Below, in pieces: positions 6,506-14,349 of a stretch of 28,058 bases of DNA. The stretch comes from Alistipes sp. GTDB lineage: Bacteria; Bacteroidota; Bacteroidia; Bacteroidales; Rikenellaceae. The translations under genes and the position numbers were made by a program. Below the pieces are notes generated by a model, which did no database searches, had not been told where the DNA came from, and was given only the letters and a program-made list of their open reading frames with translations. Position 1 is the stretch's first letter, and each line of letters opens with the position of its first letter. Location of the stretch: the NCBI GenBank assembly GCA_020026435.1, contig JAHHQK010000031.1:1-28058 (forward strand). Reading direction: 5' to 3'.

Positions 6506-8917
6506 TCAATCGAAGAATTCCTCGTCGTCGTCCGTATTGTCTTCGGCCGACTGGGCTTCCTGCCACATCTGCTCCTCGCGGTCGTAGCGCGGCATCTCGG
6601 CCGGGCGCACGAAACTGTCGTTGCGCGTGACGCCGAGCGATCCGTTGTCGTAGACCCTCTTGAGGAACTCTCCCACGATCGGCAGGGCCACCACGCTACC
6701 CTCACCTCCCGAGATGAAGTGTACGAACTGATCCTCACCGCCGACCCATGCTCCGGCCACCAGACGCGGGGCGACACCCATGAACCAGGCGTCACGGTTG
6801 TGGTTCGAGGTTCCGGTCTTACCTCCGATCTCGACATCCCCGAAGTTGAACTGGCGGATCAGACGTCCGGCCGTACCGCCCGTCACCACGCCGCGCAGCA
6901 TCGTGAGCATGGTGTAGGCCGTGCGCTCGTTGATGGCGTCCTGCGACTGGGGGATGAACGTCGAGATGAGGTTACCCTGCCGATCCTCGATGCGCGTCAC
7001 GAACGTGGCTTCGTTATGCACGCCCTGGTTGGCGAAGGTCGAGAAGGCGCTCACCATCTCGAAGACATTCGACTCCGACGTACCCAGACACAATGCCGGC
7101 ACAGGGTCGATATAGCTGCGGATGCCCATATTGTGGATGAAATCGGCCACGGCCTCGGGCTGCTTGGCCTGCTTCATGATCCAGGCCGAGTAGTTGTTGC
7201 GGCTGCGGGCCAGACCCCACGACAGGGGGTGCAGCTCGCCCTTCTGCTCGACTTTTCCGGCCTCCTTCGGCGACCAGGCCTGACCGTTGGACGTTTCGAT
7301 CGTCACGGGCAGGTTCGGCACCGGGGTGTAGGGCGTGAGTCCCAGGTGGTCGATGGCGAAGGTATAGATAAAGGGCTTGATCGTCGATCCGATCTGACGC
7401 TTGCCCTGGTGGGCCATGTCGTACTTGAAGTAGCGGAAGTTGGGGCCTCCGACATAGGCCTTGACGAATCCCGAACGGGGATCAATGGCCACCATCGCGG
7501 CACGCATGATGCGTTTGTGGTGGTAGATCGAGTCGCGGGGCGTCATCACCGTGTCACGCTCGCCCTTGTAGGTGAAGACCTTCATCGGGCACTTCTTGTC
7601 GAACGACTCCTCGATCTGACGGGCGGTGAATCCCGCCTCCTTCATCTCGCGGTAGCGGTCCGAGTAGCGGATGGCGCGGCGCATGATGCGCTGATGCTCC
7701 TCGCGGTCACCCTCCACGAAGGTGCGCTTGGTCCACTTGTACTGATTGTCCATGCGGGGCTGGATGACCGTCTCCATCTGCAACTGCACGGCCTGCTCGG
7801 CGTATTGCTGCATCGTGGAGTTGATCGTGGTGTAGATCTTCAGTCCGTCGCGGTAAATATCGTAATTCGAGCCGTCGGCCTTGGTGTTCTTGTGGCACCA
7901 GCCCATCAGAGGGTTCTGCTCGTACTCGCGGGCAGCCACCTCGTAGTCCCAATCCGTGTAGAACTGGTTGCGACGCGGCGGACGGGCGTTCATCACCAGT
8001 CGCAGCATCTCGCGGAAGTAGGTCGCCTCACCCGCATTGTGCGACACGGGCTTGTAGTTCAGCACAATGGGCAATTCCGAGATCGAATCGCACTCCTTGC
8101 GGCTCAACGCTCCCGAAGCCTCCATACGCGCCAGGACCAGATTGCGGCGCGCCAGGGCGTTTTCGGGGTTTCGCACGGGCGAATAGCGTGTCGGGGCATT
8201 GACCACGCCCACCAGCACGGCCGCCTCCTGGACATTGAGCTGGGAGGGTTCCTTGTTGAAGAAGGTCTGGGCGGCCGACTTGATGCCGTAGGCGTTCGAT
8301 CCGTACTCCACCGTATTGAGATACATGGAGGCGATCTCCTCCTTCGTGTAGTTGTATTCGAGTTTGAGGGCGGTGATCCACTCCTTGAATTTCGAGACCA
8401 CCAGCACGGCCTTGCGACCGATCGAACCGCGGCGCGTGGTGTCGCGCGGAAAGAGGTTCTTGGCCAGCTGCTGCGTGATGGTCGATCCGCCGCCCTGGGA
8501 AATGTTCTGCATCAGCAGGGTCTTGAAGGCCACGCGGGCCAGCGAGGGGATGTCGATACCCGAGTGCGAACGGAAGCGCACGTCCTCCGTCGAGATCAGG
8601 GCCGCCACCACGGGAGGCACCTCACGGCCGTCGAGCCGGATATGAAGGGCCTTGTCCTCGGGGTACAGTTCGTCGTACTGCACATAGGAACGGTTCTGCA
8701 CGAAGAACGTACCGAGAACCTTTCCGTCCTCGGAGTAGATCTCGGTGGCAAGGTTGCTCTTGGGGTTCTCCAGTTCCTCGAACGAGGGCATCCGTCCGAA
8801 CACGCCCAGGGCCGTGAGTACCAGCATCACACCCACCATTACAAACGGTGCAAAGACGATGCACCAAATCCATTTTATTGTTTTCGGGCCGATACCCGAC
8901 TTTTTCTGCTGTTCCAT
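6506..8917 (-). CDS. mrcA: Class A penicillin-binding protein (PBP1A-like)
   Basis: An 803-residue bifunctional peptidoglycan synthase anchored in the inner membrane. It has a short cytoplasmic tail and one transmembrane segment at about 14-40. A GT51 glycosyltransferase domain follows (E111 in EDVRFRSHSGID; GGGSTITQQLAKNLF at 142-156; KEEIASMYLN). The transpeptidase domain has STIK at 511-514 (catalytic Ser511), SRN at 572-574 and KTGT at 700-703. All catalytic motifs are intact. The C-terminus is strongly acidic (DNTDDDEEFFD). The ATG at 8917 is chosen because it directly precedes the cytoplasmic and membrane segment; upstream in-frame codons overlap the preceding gene. The 34-base gap to the preceding gene suggests co-transcription with it and yciH. 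Confidence 0.96.
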   Translation of the reverse strand: MEQQKKSGIGPKTIKWIWCIVFAPFVMVGVMLVLTALGVFGRMPSFEELENPKSNLATEIYSEDGKVLGTFFVQNRSYVQYDELYPEDKALHIRLDGREVPPVVAALISTEDVRFRSHSGIDIPSLARVAFKTLLMQNISQGGGSTITQQLAKNLFPRDTTRRGSIGRKAVLVVSKFKEWITALKLEYNYTKEEIASMYLNTVEYGSNAYGIKSAAQTFFNKEPSQLNVQEAAVLVGVVNAPTRYSPVRNPENALARRNLVLARMEASGALSRKECDSISELPIVLNYKPVSHNAGEATYFREMLRLVMNARPPRRNQFYTDWDYEVAAREYEQNPLMGWCHKNTKADGSNYDIYRDGLKIYTTINSTMQQYAEQAVQLQMETVIQPRMDNQYKWTKRTFVEGDREEHQRIMRRAIRYSDRYREMKEAGFTARQIEESFDKKCPMKVFTYKGERDTVMTPRDSIYHHKRIMRAAMVAIDPRSGFVKAYVGGPNFRYFKYDMAHQGKRQIGSTIKPFIYTFAIDHLGLTPYTPVPNLPVTIETSNGQAWSPKEAGKVEQKGELHPLSWGLARSRNNYSAWIMKQAKQPEAVADFIHNMGIRSYIDPVPALCLGTSESNVFEMVSAFSTFANQGVHNEATFVTRIEDRQGNLISTFIPQSQDAINERTAYTMLTMLRGVVTGGTAGRLIRQFNFGDVEIGGKTGTSNHNRDAWFMGVAPRLVAGAWVGGEDQFVHFISGGEGSVVALPIVGEFLKRVYDNGSLGVTRNDSFVRPAEMPRYDREEQMWQEAQSAEDNTDDDEEFFD

Positions 8918-8951
8918 AGGTCGAAACTTTGGGGCAAAGATACTAAAAATA

Positions 8952-11912
8952 TCAGAAAGGCAAACCCAGCGAGGCGGCAACCCACACATTCCCGTCCGAA
9001 GGACGGAACACCGAGAGTTTGAAAGTCGACGTAGCCGATGCGGGCTGACGCAGCACATTGAAGTCCACGATCAGGTCACCGCCCACCGACCACAGCCGCC
9101 GCTCCCCTCCCGCGGGCAGTCCGAAGCAGGCATAATCGCCCCCCACACTGAGGCGCACGCGCTTCAGATAGATCACCGACGGGATACCTCCCTCGGGATA
9201 CCACACCGGCAGCTGATAATCCCCCGAGAAGGAGCGGTAGTTGTCCGAAAGGATGTCACCAGAGGAGAATCCGCGGGGAATGAGCCGCGAGGAGCGGTAG
9301 CTCAAGGGACGTCGTCCCGAGGGCATTCTGAATCCGCCGACCGAGGTCTGGTAGTTGGCCGCCAGCTTCAGCGAGTGGAGGCGTCCCAGACCCGGCAGGT
9401 AGCATTGGGCAAAGACTGACACCAGGTCGCTGAAATCGCGGTTCGAGGGGTTCAGGGCATAGGACGCCGAGAGGGTGTAGCCCCATCGGGGAGCGATCTG
9501 ACGGTAGGCCATCCGCACCTGATCCGAAAACCCGATGCCAAACGACATCTTGTGCAGGCCCTCGCGGTAGCCGACCGATTCGAGGTTGGTCACACGCCCC
9601 TCATCGTCCCACCGTGCATCCTCCAAACGGGCCACGGCACCGTTCGAGTAGTTCCACGCCGCCGACAGCGAGAGCATCCGCGTGTGGTAGCCCGCCTGGA
9701 AGTAGAGGGGCAGCTGCGCCGACAGCACCATCGAATGGCAGGTCTTGCGTCCGGGCAGCGGCTGACGCATCAGGGTATCGCGCTCCCGGTCGTAGGAGAC
9801 CAGCGAATAGATCTGGCGGTGTCCGCCATACGAGGCCTCCAGGGCAAACCTCGGCCCCAGACCCGAATAACGTGCGCCGAATTTAAGCAGCGAGCCCTCG
9901 TCGCGGTTCCAGCCGTAGCAGGCGAAGGCCTGGGTGTTGGACAGAAGGTTCTGCGAGAGGAGCGTGAGGCCCACATTGACATCGATCTTATGCTCGTCGA
10001 CCGCCATAAAGGGGTCGAATGCCGCCGGCATCCAGCTGTGGATCTTCACCGCCCCCAGAGCCTTGCGGTAACGGCGGGCGGGGTGGCGGGTCATCAGTTC
10101 GCTCGAATCGCGGGGCGTGAGGCTCACGGTGTCGAGGTTGACGGCCGCCCAGATCCTGCGCTGCGGATTGACCACATTGTGCGGCACGGGGGCATAGTCC
10201 ACCGCAATGCCCTCCTCCGACTCGTCAAGTGTTGTCAGGCGGTAGCCCTTTCTGTCGTAGGTGGTCATCACCACCCCGCCCTGCGGCAGGGGCGCGGGAG
10301 AAAAGGATCCGTAGCGGGACTCCGACAGGCGGAATTCCCGGCGGTTGATCAGATCGTAGCAATGGGCCTCGTCCTTACCCGAGGCGATCGACCCGAAGTA
10401 GAGGCGGCCGTCACCGGCCCTCAGATCCGACAGGGTGATGTGGGCCGCCCGCGTTATGGGATGCAGGCCCTCGCTGTCGATGCGGGCGATATACATACCC
10501 CGATCCGAGGTGACCAGCACATACCAGGCCACCGTCAGATCGTCCCACGCCAATCCGTGAACCTCGGTCATGAAGGGGATCCGCCACCGCTCCTTTCCCC
10601 CTTCCGGGGAATCGGTCACCACAGTGTAGATCCCGTCGGGACGGTACTCCACCCATCCCAGCCCCTTGTCCGAGGCCGTGGGATAGAGCACATTGCGGTG
10701 ACGGGCCACGGTGCGGGGCTTCGACCCGTCGAGATCCATGCGGCACAGCACCGAATTGACGCGCTCCTCGAAGAGCTTCGAGGGGCGGTACTCGGTCCAC
10801 CACACCCGTTGTCCGTCGTCCACCACGGGCCGCGTCGAGAGCCGTCCCGTGTGGGCCAGCGTCCGCTCGCGGAGCGTGGTGCGGTCTATCTCCACCAGAC
10901 GCGGCGGATGGTCGAAATCGTATTTCCAGGCCAGGATGCGCACGCTGTCCAGAGCCAGCGGCCACTTGTAGGTGGTGTGGTTATCCTCCTCCAGACGGGT
11001 CAGCGTGCGCGAGGTCTCCTCCACCTCGGGCAGCGAAGACCACAGGCGGTTCAGATCCGCAAACGTCTCCGCAAACAAACGGTTGACATTCGTCCCGTAG
11101 TATTTCTCCAGAGCCACGCGGGTCGTCGCCAGCACATAGGGCCGGCGCGTGCCATAGCGTGCCGTCCTGTTCCACACGTTCTCCCCGTAGCGCGTGTAGG
11201 CATAGGAGCAGATCTGATAGCCCAGCTCATAGTGGTCGGGGATATAGTCGAGGAACGAACCGCAGAACCACCGGTCGATATTCTTGCGGCGGCGTCCGCG
11301 GTGGTCTCGCCCCACCGCTTCGCCCAGGGCGCGGAAGCCCAGCGTGAAGGAGGGTTGCAGGCCGCGTCCGTAGGTCGACATCGCCGTCTCCGACATCACG
11401 GCATCGCCCTCCATGGCCCAGGGAGGCATACAGAGCAGTCCCGCAATCGAACTCTGCTGGCCGAACAGCCAGCGGAAGGCGCGGAACACCCCCTGATTGA
11501 GGTTTTCGTACTGCACCGTGTGGCGGTATTCGTGGGCCACAAGCTGCTTGAGCCACAGCGTCGAGTAGTTGTCGGCGGAGGGTATCGTGAGGAATTCGAC
11601 CCGCTTGGGCAGGTACATGACCAGTCCGTTCGATTCGAAATTGTCGGGGTGCATGACAAACGGCACGCGCGGCAGCGGCCCGTGGTCGAATCCCGCAGAG
11701 ATGTAGGGCCGGGCCTTTTGGACATAGTCCAGCGTGCGCACGGCCACCCGTCCCAGGGTGTCGGGATAGAGCATCCTCACCTCGGGGGTGGAGATCCTGC
11801 TCCACTTCATCGGGCGGTCCGCACCCCACGAATAATACTGCGCCGAGACCTCACCCCAGCCGCACAAAACCCCCACACAACACAGGAGGCGGAGCCACAG
11901 CCCCCGCATCAT
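8952..11912 (-). CDS. Outer-membrane protein: peptidase-MA-like N-terminus, propeller, beta-barrel tail
   Basis: A 986-residue exported protein. A signal peptide ends near VSA-Q25. The N-terminal part has HEYRH at 127-131, followed by PPWAMEGDAVMSE (about 164-175). That is the HExxH...E arrangement of gluzincin (peptidase MA-like) metallopeptidases, with E168 as candidate third ligand. Residues about 330-640 look like a TolB/WD40-type propeller (repeated strands such as DGSKPRTVARHRNVLYP and DGIYTVVTDSPEGG). From about 690 the sequence alternates in beta-barrel fashion and ends in phenylalanine (SLGLPF), as many outer-membrane proteins do. The start overlaps the yciH stop as ATGA, so translation is probably coupled; a second ATG follows directly. 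I recognise the domain types but not a named family. A protease role is inference. Confidence 0.72.
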   Translation of the reverse strand: MMRGLWLRLLCCVGVLCGWGEVSAQYYSWGADRPMKWSRISTPEVRMLYPDTLGRVAVRTLDYVQKARPYISAGFDHGPLPRVPFVMHPDNFESNGLVMYLPKRVEFLTIPSADNYSTLWLKQLVAHEYRHTVQYENLNQGVFRAFRWLFGQQSSIAGLLCMPPWAMEGDAVMSETAMSTYGRGLQPSFTLGFRALGEAVGRDHRGRRRKNIDRWFCGSFLDYIPDHYELGYQICSYAYTRYGENVWNRTARYGTRRPYVLATTRVALEKYYGTNVNRLFAETFADLNRLWSSLPEVEETSRTLTRLEEDNHTTYKWPLALDSVRILAWKYDFDHPPRLVEIDRTTLRERTLAHTGRLSTRPVVDDGQRVWWTEYRPSKLFEERVNSVLCRMDLDGSKPRTVARHRNVLYPTASDKGLGWVEYRPDGIYTVVTDSPEGGKERWRIPFMTEVHGLAWDDLTVAWYVLVTSDRGMYIARIDSEGLHPITRAAHITLSDLRAGDGRLYFGSIASGKDEAHCYDLINRREFRLSESRYGSFSPAPLPQGGVVMTTYDRKGYRLTTLDESEEGIAVDYAPVPHNVVNPQRRIWAAVNLDTVSLTPRDSSELMTRHPARRYRKALGAVKIHSWMPAAFDPFMAVDEHKIDVNVGLTLLSQNLLSNTQAFACYGWNRDEGSLLKFGARYSGLGPRFALEASYGGHRQIYSLVSYDRERDTLMRQPLPGRKTCHSMVLSAQLPLYFQAGYHTRMLSLSAAWNYSNGAVARLEDARWDDEGRVTNLESVGYREGLHKMSFGIGFSDQVRMAYRQIAPRWGYTLSASYALNPSNRDFSDLVSVFAQCYLPGLGRLHSLKLAANYQTSVGGFRMPSGRRPLSYRSSRLIPRGFSSGDILSDNYRSFSGDYQLPVWYPEGGIPSVIYLKRVRLSVGGDYACFGLPAGGERRLWSVGGDLIVDFNVLRQPASATSTFKLSVFRPSDGNVWVAASLGLPF

Positions 11913-12256
11913 GACCCGGCTTTCTTGCATCCGTAGCCGGCCTTGCCCAGCAGATCGGTCACGCGGTCGCGGTGATCGCCCTGAATAAGGATCTCGCCAT
12001 CCTTGGCCGCACCGCCCACACCGCACTTGGTCTTGAGCATACGGCCCAGCTTTTGAAGTTCCTCCTCCGGACCGACAAAACCCTTGACCAGGGTCACCAC
12101 CTTGCCACCCCGCTGCTTGCGGTCGAGCCACACCCTGAGGTTCTGACGGGCCGGCGGGAGCAGCTCCTCCTCGGATTCGGACTCTGTATCGAACTTAAAA
12201 TCGGGATTGGTCGAATAGACCATTCCCAGACGTGCTTTCCAATCGTTGTCTGCCAT
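11909..12256 (-). CDS. yciH: SUI1/YciH-family translation factor
   Basis: A 115-residue protein of the eIF1/SUI1 family (E. coli YciH), which affects the fidelity of start-codon selection on the small ribosomal subunit. The conserved part is residues about 40-112: RKQRGGKVVTLVKGF, LKTKCGVGGAAKDGEILIQGDHRD, and the closing LLGKAGYGCKKAG. The N-terminal 35 residues are acidic and variable. It is the first gene of a - strand run. Its TGA overlaps the ATG of the 986-residue protein by the ATGA arrangement. A TAAATTTG -7 element lies about 50 bases upstream. Confidence 0.94.
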   Translation of the reverse strand: MADNDWKARLGMVYSTNPDFKFDTESESEEELLPPARQNLRVWLDRKQRGGKVVTLVKGFVGPEEELQKLGRMLKTKCGVGGAAKDGEILIQGDHRDRVTDLLGKAGYGCKKAGS

Positions 12257-12299
12257 AAAGTTATATCGTTTGATCCGTGCCTCAAAACCGAGGCGATAT

Positions 12300-12331
12300 T
12301 TTGCACAAATTTACGAAAAATATTATCTTTG
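12300..12331 (+). promoter_or_regulatory. Promoter of the DUF4435 gene
   Basis: TTTG at 12300-12303 and TATCTTTG at 12324-12331 are separated by 20 bases, a full Bacteroidota-type -33/-7 pair. The expected start is near 12338, leaving a leader of about 120 bases to the ATG at 12457. Confidence 0.65.
12306..12313 (-). promoter_or_regulatory. -7 element of the yciH run
   Basis: On the minus strand it reads TAAATTTG, matching TAnnTTTG, 49 bases before the yciH ATG. It lies between the -33 and -7 boxes of the opposite promoter, so the two promoters overlap. Confidence 0.6.
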
Positions 12332-12456
12332 TTTATATTCCTCGCCCCAACATTCCTCTTTTCCCGGGTCGGAAATCCCCCGAAGAGGTCTGTTGCACGT
12401 AACACCAGCGGTAGAGGATGCCCCCAAAAACACTTAATTCCGCAAAAGGACAAGGT

Positions 12457-13551
12457 ATGAAGACATTCAGTGATCAATTCCGCAAATGGAATCCGTTTGC
12501 CCGCGCGGCCACGCTCGACGAGCTGCCCAAGCCCCTGCCCGCCAACCCCAATCAGCGACTGGTGGAGATCAATGTCGAAGGTTATGAGGATGTGGCCTTC
12601 TGGCGGGGGATCTTCGATCATTTCCAAAATCCATATCTGAGATTCGAGATCTCGGTGCCCAACCGTTCCGACCTGCCCAAGGGGAAAAAGGTCCTGTTGA
12701 ACTCCATCCCCGAATCCTCGCCCCACAAGCTGCTGTGCGTCGATTCGGACTTCGACTATCTGTTCAACGGCCACACCGAACAGTCGCGACAGCTGCTGGC
12801 CGCCCCCTTCATGTTCCACACCTACGCCTACGCCACCGAGAACTATCTGTGCTATGCCCCCTCGCTGCACAACGTCTGCGTCAAGGCCACCAAGAACGAC
12901 ACCCGCATCTTCGACTTCGTGAAGTTCATGCAGGAATACTCGCTGACAATCTATCCGCTCTTCCTGTGGTATGCCTACTCGGCACAGATGTCCACCGAAC
13001 ACGTCTTCCCGCTGGTCGACTTCAAGGCTTCGGTGCGGCTCGGCTACCTCGACATCGAGTGCAACGGCGCAAACACCATCGAGTGGCTGAGGCGCAATGT
13101 CGAGAAACGCGAAAAGATGCTCGTCGCCCGCAACCCCCGCATGATTGCCCCCATGAAGGAATTCGGCGAGCAGCTCTCCACGCGGGGACTCACACCCGAG
13201 AACTGCTATCTGTTCATGCACGGCCACACGCTGATGGACAACGTGGTGATGATCGTTCTGAACACCGTGTGCGAGAAGCTGCGGGCGCTTTCCATCGCCA
13301 AGATCGCCTCGTCCAAGAAGCAGGGCGTGGCCCTCAAGAACGAGATGTCGAACTACACCAACACCCAGCGTTCGATCCGCGATGTGCTGCTCGACAACGA
13401 GAACTACACCACCTGCCCGCTCTACAAGCGTCTCCAGAGCGACATCACGGCCTACATGATCGAGACGATCATCGAGATGAAGCAGAAGGGCGACATCAAG
13501 GACGAGTCCTACATGACGATCCTCCAAAAATTCCAGGAAGGCGTCGAATAG
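12457..13551 (+). CDS. DUF4435 (Toprim-like) protein
   Basis: A 364-residue soluble protein. VEGYEDVAFW (E41) and VDSDFDY (D96, D98, D100), 55 residues apart, are the glutamate and DxD motifs of a Toprim fold as seen in DUF4435; ATENYLC (about 127-132) is another family-like motif. Toprim domains bind Mg and act in DNA cleavage or primer synthesis. The AriB effector of the PARIS anti-phage system is a DUF4435 protein, but here no ATPase partner (AriA) is adjacent, so defence is only one option. An earlier in-frame ATG at 12418 would add 13 residues (MPPKTLNSAKGQG) that look non-conserved; MKTFSDQFRKWNPF seems the better start. The gene is single, divergent from yciH, and followed by a long non-coding region with DnaA-box-like sites. 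Confidence 0.75.
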   Translation: MKTFSDQFRKWNPFARAATLDELPKPLPANPNQRLVEINVEGYEDVAFWRGIFDHFQNPYLRFEISVPNRSDLPKGKKVLLNSIPESSPHKLLCVDSDFDYLFNGHTEQSRQLLAAPFMFHTYAYATENYLCYAPSLHNVCVKATKNDTRIFDFVKFMQEYSLTIYPLFLWYAYSAQMSTEHVFPLVDFKASVRLGYLDIECNGANTIEWLRRNVEKREKMLVARNPRMIAPMKEFGEQLSTRGLTPENCYLFMHGHTLMDNVVMIVLNTVCEKLRALSIAKIASSKKQGVALKNEMSNYTNTQRSIRDVLLDNENYTTCPLYKRLQSDITAYMIETIIEMKQKGDIKDESYMTILQKFQEGVE

Positions 13552-13589
13552 GCGGCCGAGGAACGGTCCGCCCTTTAGGTCTCAAGGAG

Positions 13590-13625
13590 AATTCCGCACG
13601 CAAAGGCCGACAGCCTGTGCGGATT
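13590..13625. other. Hairpin downstream of the DUF4435 gene
   Basis: An outer stem (ttccgcac with gtgcggat) and an inner stem (aggc/gcct, loop cgaca) are separated by a small internal loop. No T run follows, so it is not a typical terminator. It could stabilise the end of the DUF4435 transcript. Confidence 0.5.
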
Positions 13626-13889
13626 CACCACGGGTTTAACGGTCAGCAGACCGCTCACGATCCTGCCTGGCGGAGGATCTTCTCCCGACATGAACGGGCA
13701 GAGAATTCGCCATGCAGGGAGCGGTTGATTGAGGAGTCGCCACGGGTTCTGTGTTTTCTCAGCAAATATCCCGCGGCTCTGCATTTTTCCTACGGATTAT
13801 GGATCTTCCCCCGGGCGGCAACCGATCCGCCCTTCCCCCACTTCCTCGCCGCATCCCCAACGTTCCGCCCCCTTGTCCGCTCCGCAAGT

Positions 13890-14212
13890 TTATCAACACC
13901 CGCTCCCGCCCTGTTCACATCCGGGAGTTATCAACAGCATCCCCACCCAACCGGAAATACGCGCTACCACACCACATATTTTGCACTGATAATCAACAAA
14001 TGACAATCTCTACCTCAAGTCAAGTCCCCTTTTCCCTCATCCGGACACAGAGGTTAACCCGACGATCGGGGAAAAGTTATCAACAATCACGCTCCACCTT
14101 ATTGTTAATAACTTCACCCGAGTTATTAACAATTCGACAGCAAACTCCCTTTGCCATAGCCCGATAAAAATCAACATCCATCCCCGCCAAATCCCCCCTC
14201 AACGGTTGATAA
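13890..14212. repeat. Cluster of DnaA-box-like nonamers (TTATCAACA and variants)
   Basis: Exact TTATCAACA on + at 13890-13898, 13928-13936 and 14077-14085. TTATTAACA occurs on - at 14103-14111 and on + at 14123-14131. TTATCAACC occurs on - at 14204-14212. A weaker TAATCAACA is at 13990-13998. TTATCAACA differs from the E. coli DnaA box TTATCCACA at one base. The sites are all in a non-coding region of 320 bases. One further copy occurs at 15837-15845, so single copies are not rare in AT-rich DNA. Confidence 0.5.
14101..14133. repeat. Perfect 13-bp inverted repeat
   Basis: attgttaataact (14101-14113) and agttattaacaat (14121-14133) are exact reverse complements, separated by tcacccg. Each arm contains a TTATTAACA nonamer. 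It is AT-rich with no T run, so it reads as a dimeric protein-binding site rather than a terminator. Confidence 0.8.
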
Positions 14213-14296
14213 CTTCCCTTTTTCCGCCCCTTTCCACGCAATATCCGCCCCCGCAACATTCAGCCCCATTACCATAACGCACAGTCACACCCAAAC

Positions 14297-14325
14297 AAAA
14301 AAGGCCTCCCAAAAAACGGGAAGCC
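14297..14325 (-). terminator. Intrinsic terminator of lysC
   Basis: On the minus strand, ggcttccc pairs with gggaggcc (one G-T wobble) around a T-rich loop and is followed by T6. It starts 24 bases after the lysC stop. Confidence 0.82.
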
Positions 14326-14349
14326 CAAAAAGAAAGGGGAAACCCTCTC

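Larger units (their letters stand above)
13552..14349. other. Convergent non-coding region with a DnaA-box-like cluster
   Basis: The 798 bases between the DUF4435 and lysC stops contain no convincing gene. They hold hairpins at 13590-13625 and near 13640-13653, a cluster of TTATCAACA-like nonamers (13890-14212), a perfect 13-bp inverted repeat (14101-14133) and the lysC terminator (14297-14325). The + strand is C-rich throughout (28 C, 6 G in 14221-14280). No TAnnTTTG element was found on either strand. Confidence 0.75.

Noticed and set aside
6491..9022. Very long open frame on the + strand opposite the penicillin-binding protein gene
   Set aside because: It is a shadow: the minus-strand frame has all catalytic motifs, while this one shows no recognisable domain. 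Long antisense frames are expected at this GC content.
9552..11936. Long + strand open frame opposite the 986-residue protein gene
   Set aside because: Low-complexity translation rich in His, Arg and Gly without domain features; the minus-strand frame has a signal peptide and the HEYRH motif.
12094..13527. Long minus-strand frame opposite the DUF4435 gene running into yciH
   Set aside because: It covers a promoter region and overlaps two genes with recognised motifs; its own translation shows no domain.
12457..13551. PARIS anti-phage system
   Set aside because: Only the DUF4435 half is present; the ATPase AriA is not adjacent, and the neighbourhood is housekeeping.
13890..14212. Calling this region oriC outright
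   Set aside because: The nonamers are one base off the classical DnaA box, strand composition does not switch here, dnaA and other origin-linked genes are absent, and the same nonamer also occurs at 15837-15845 by the end of another gene.
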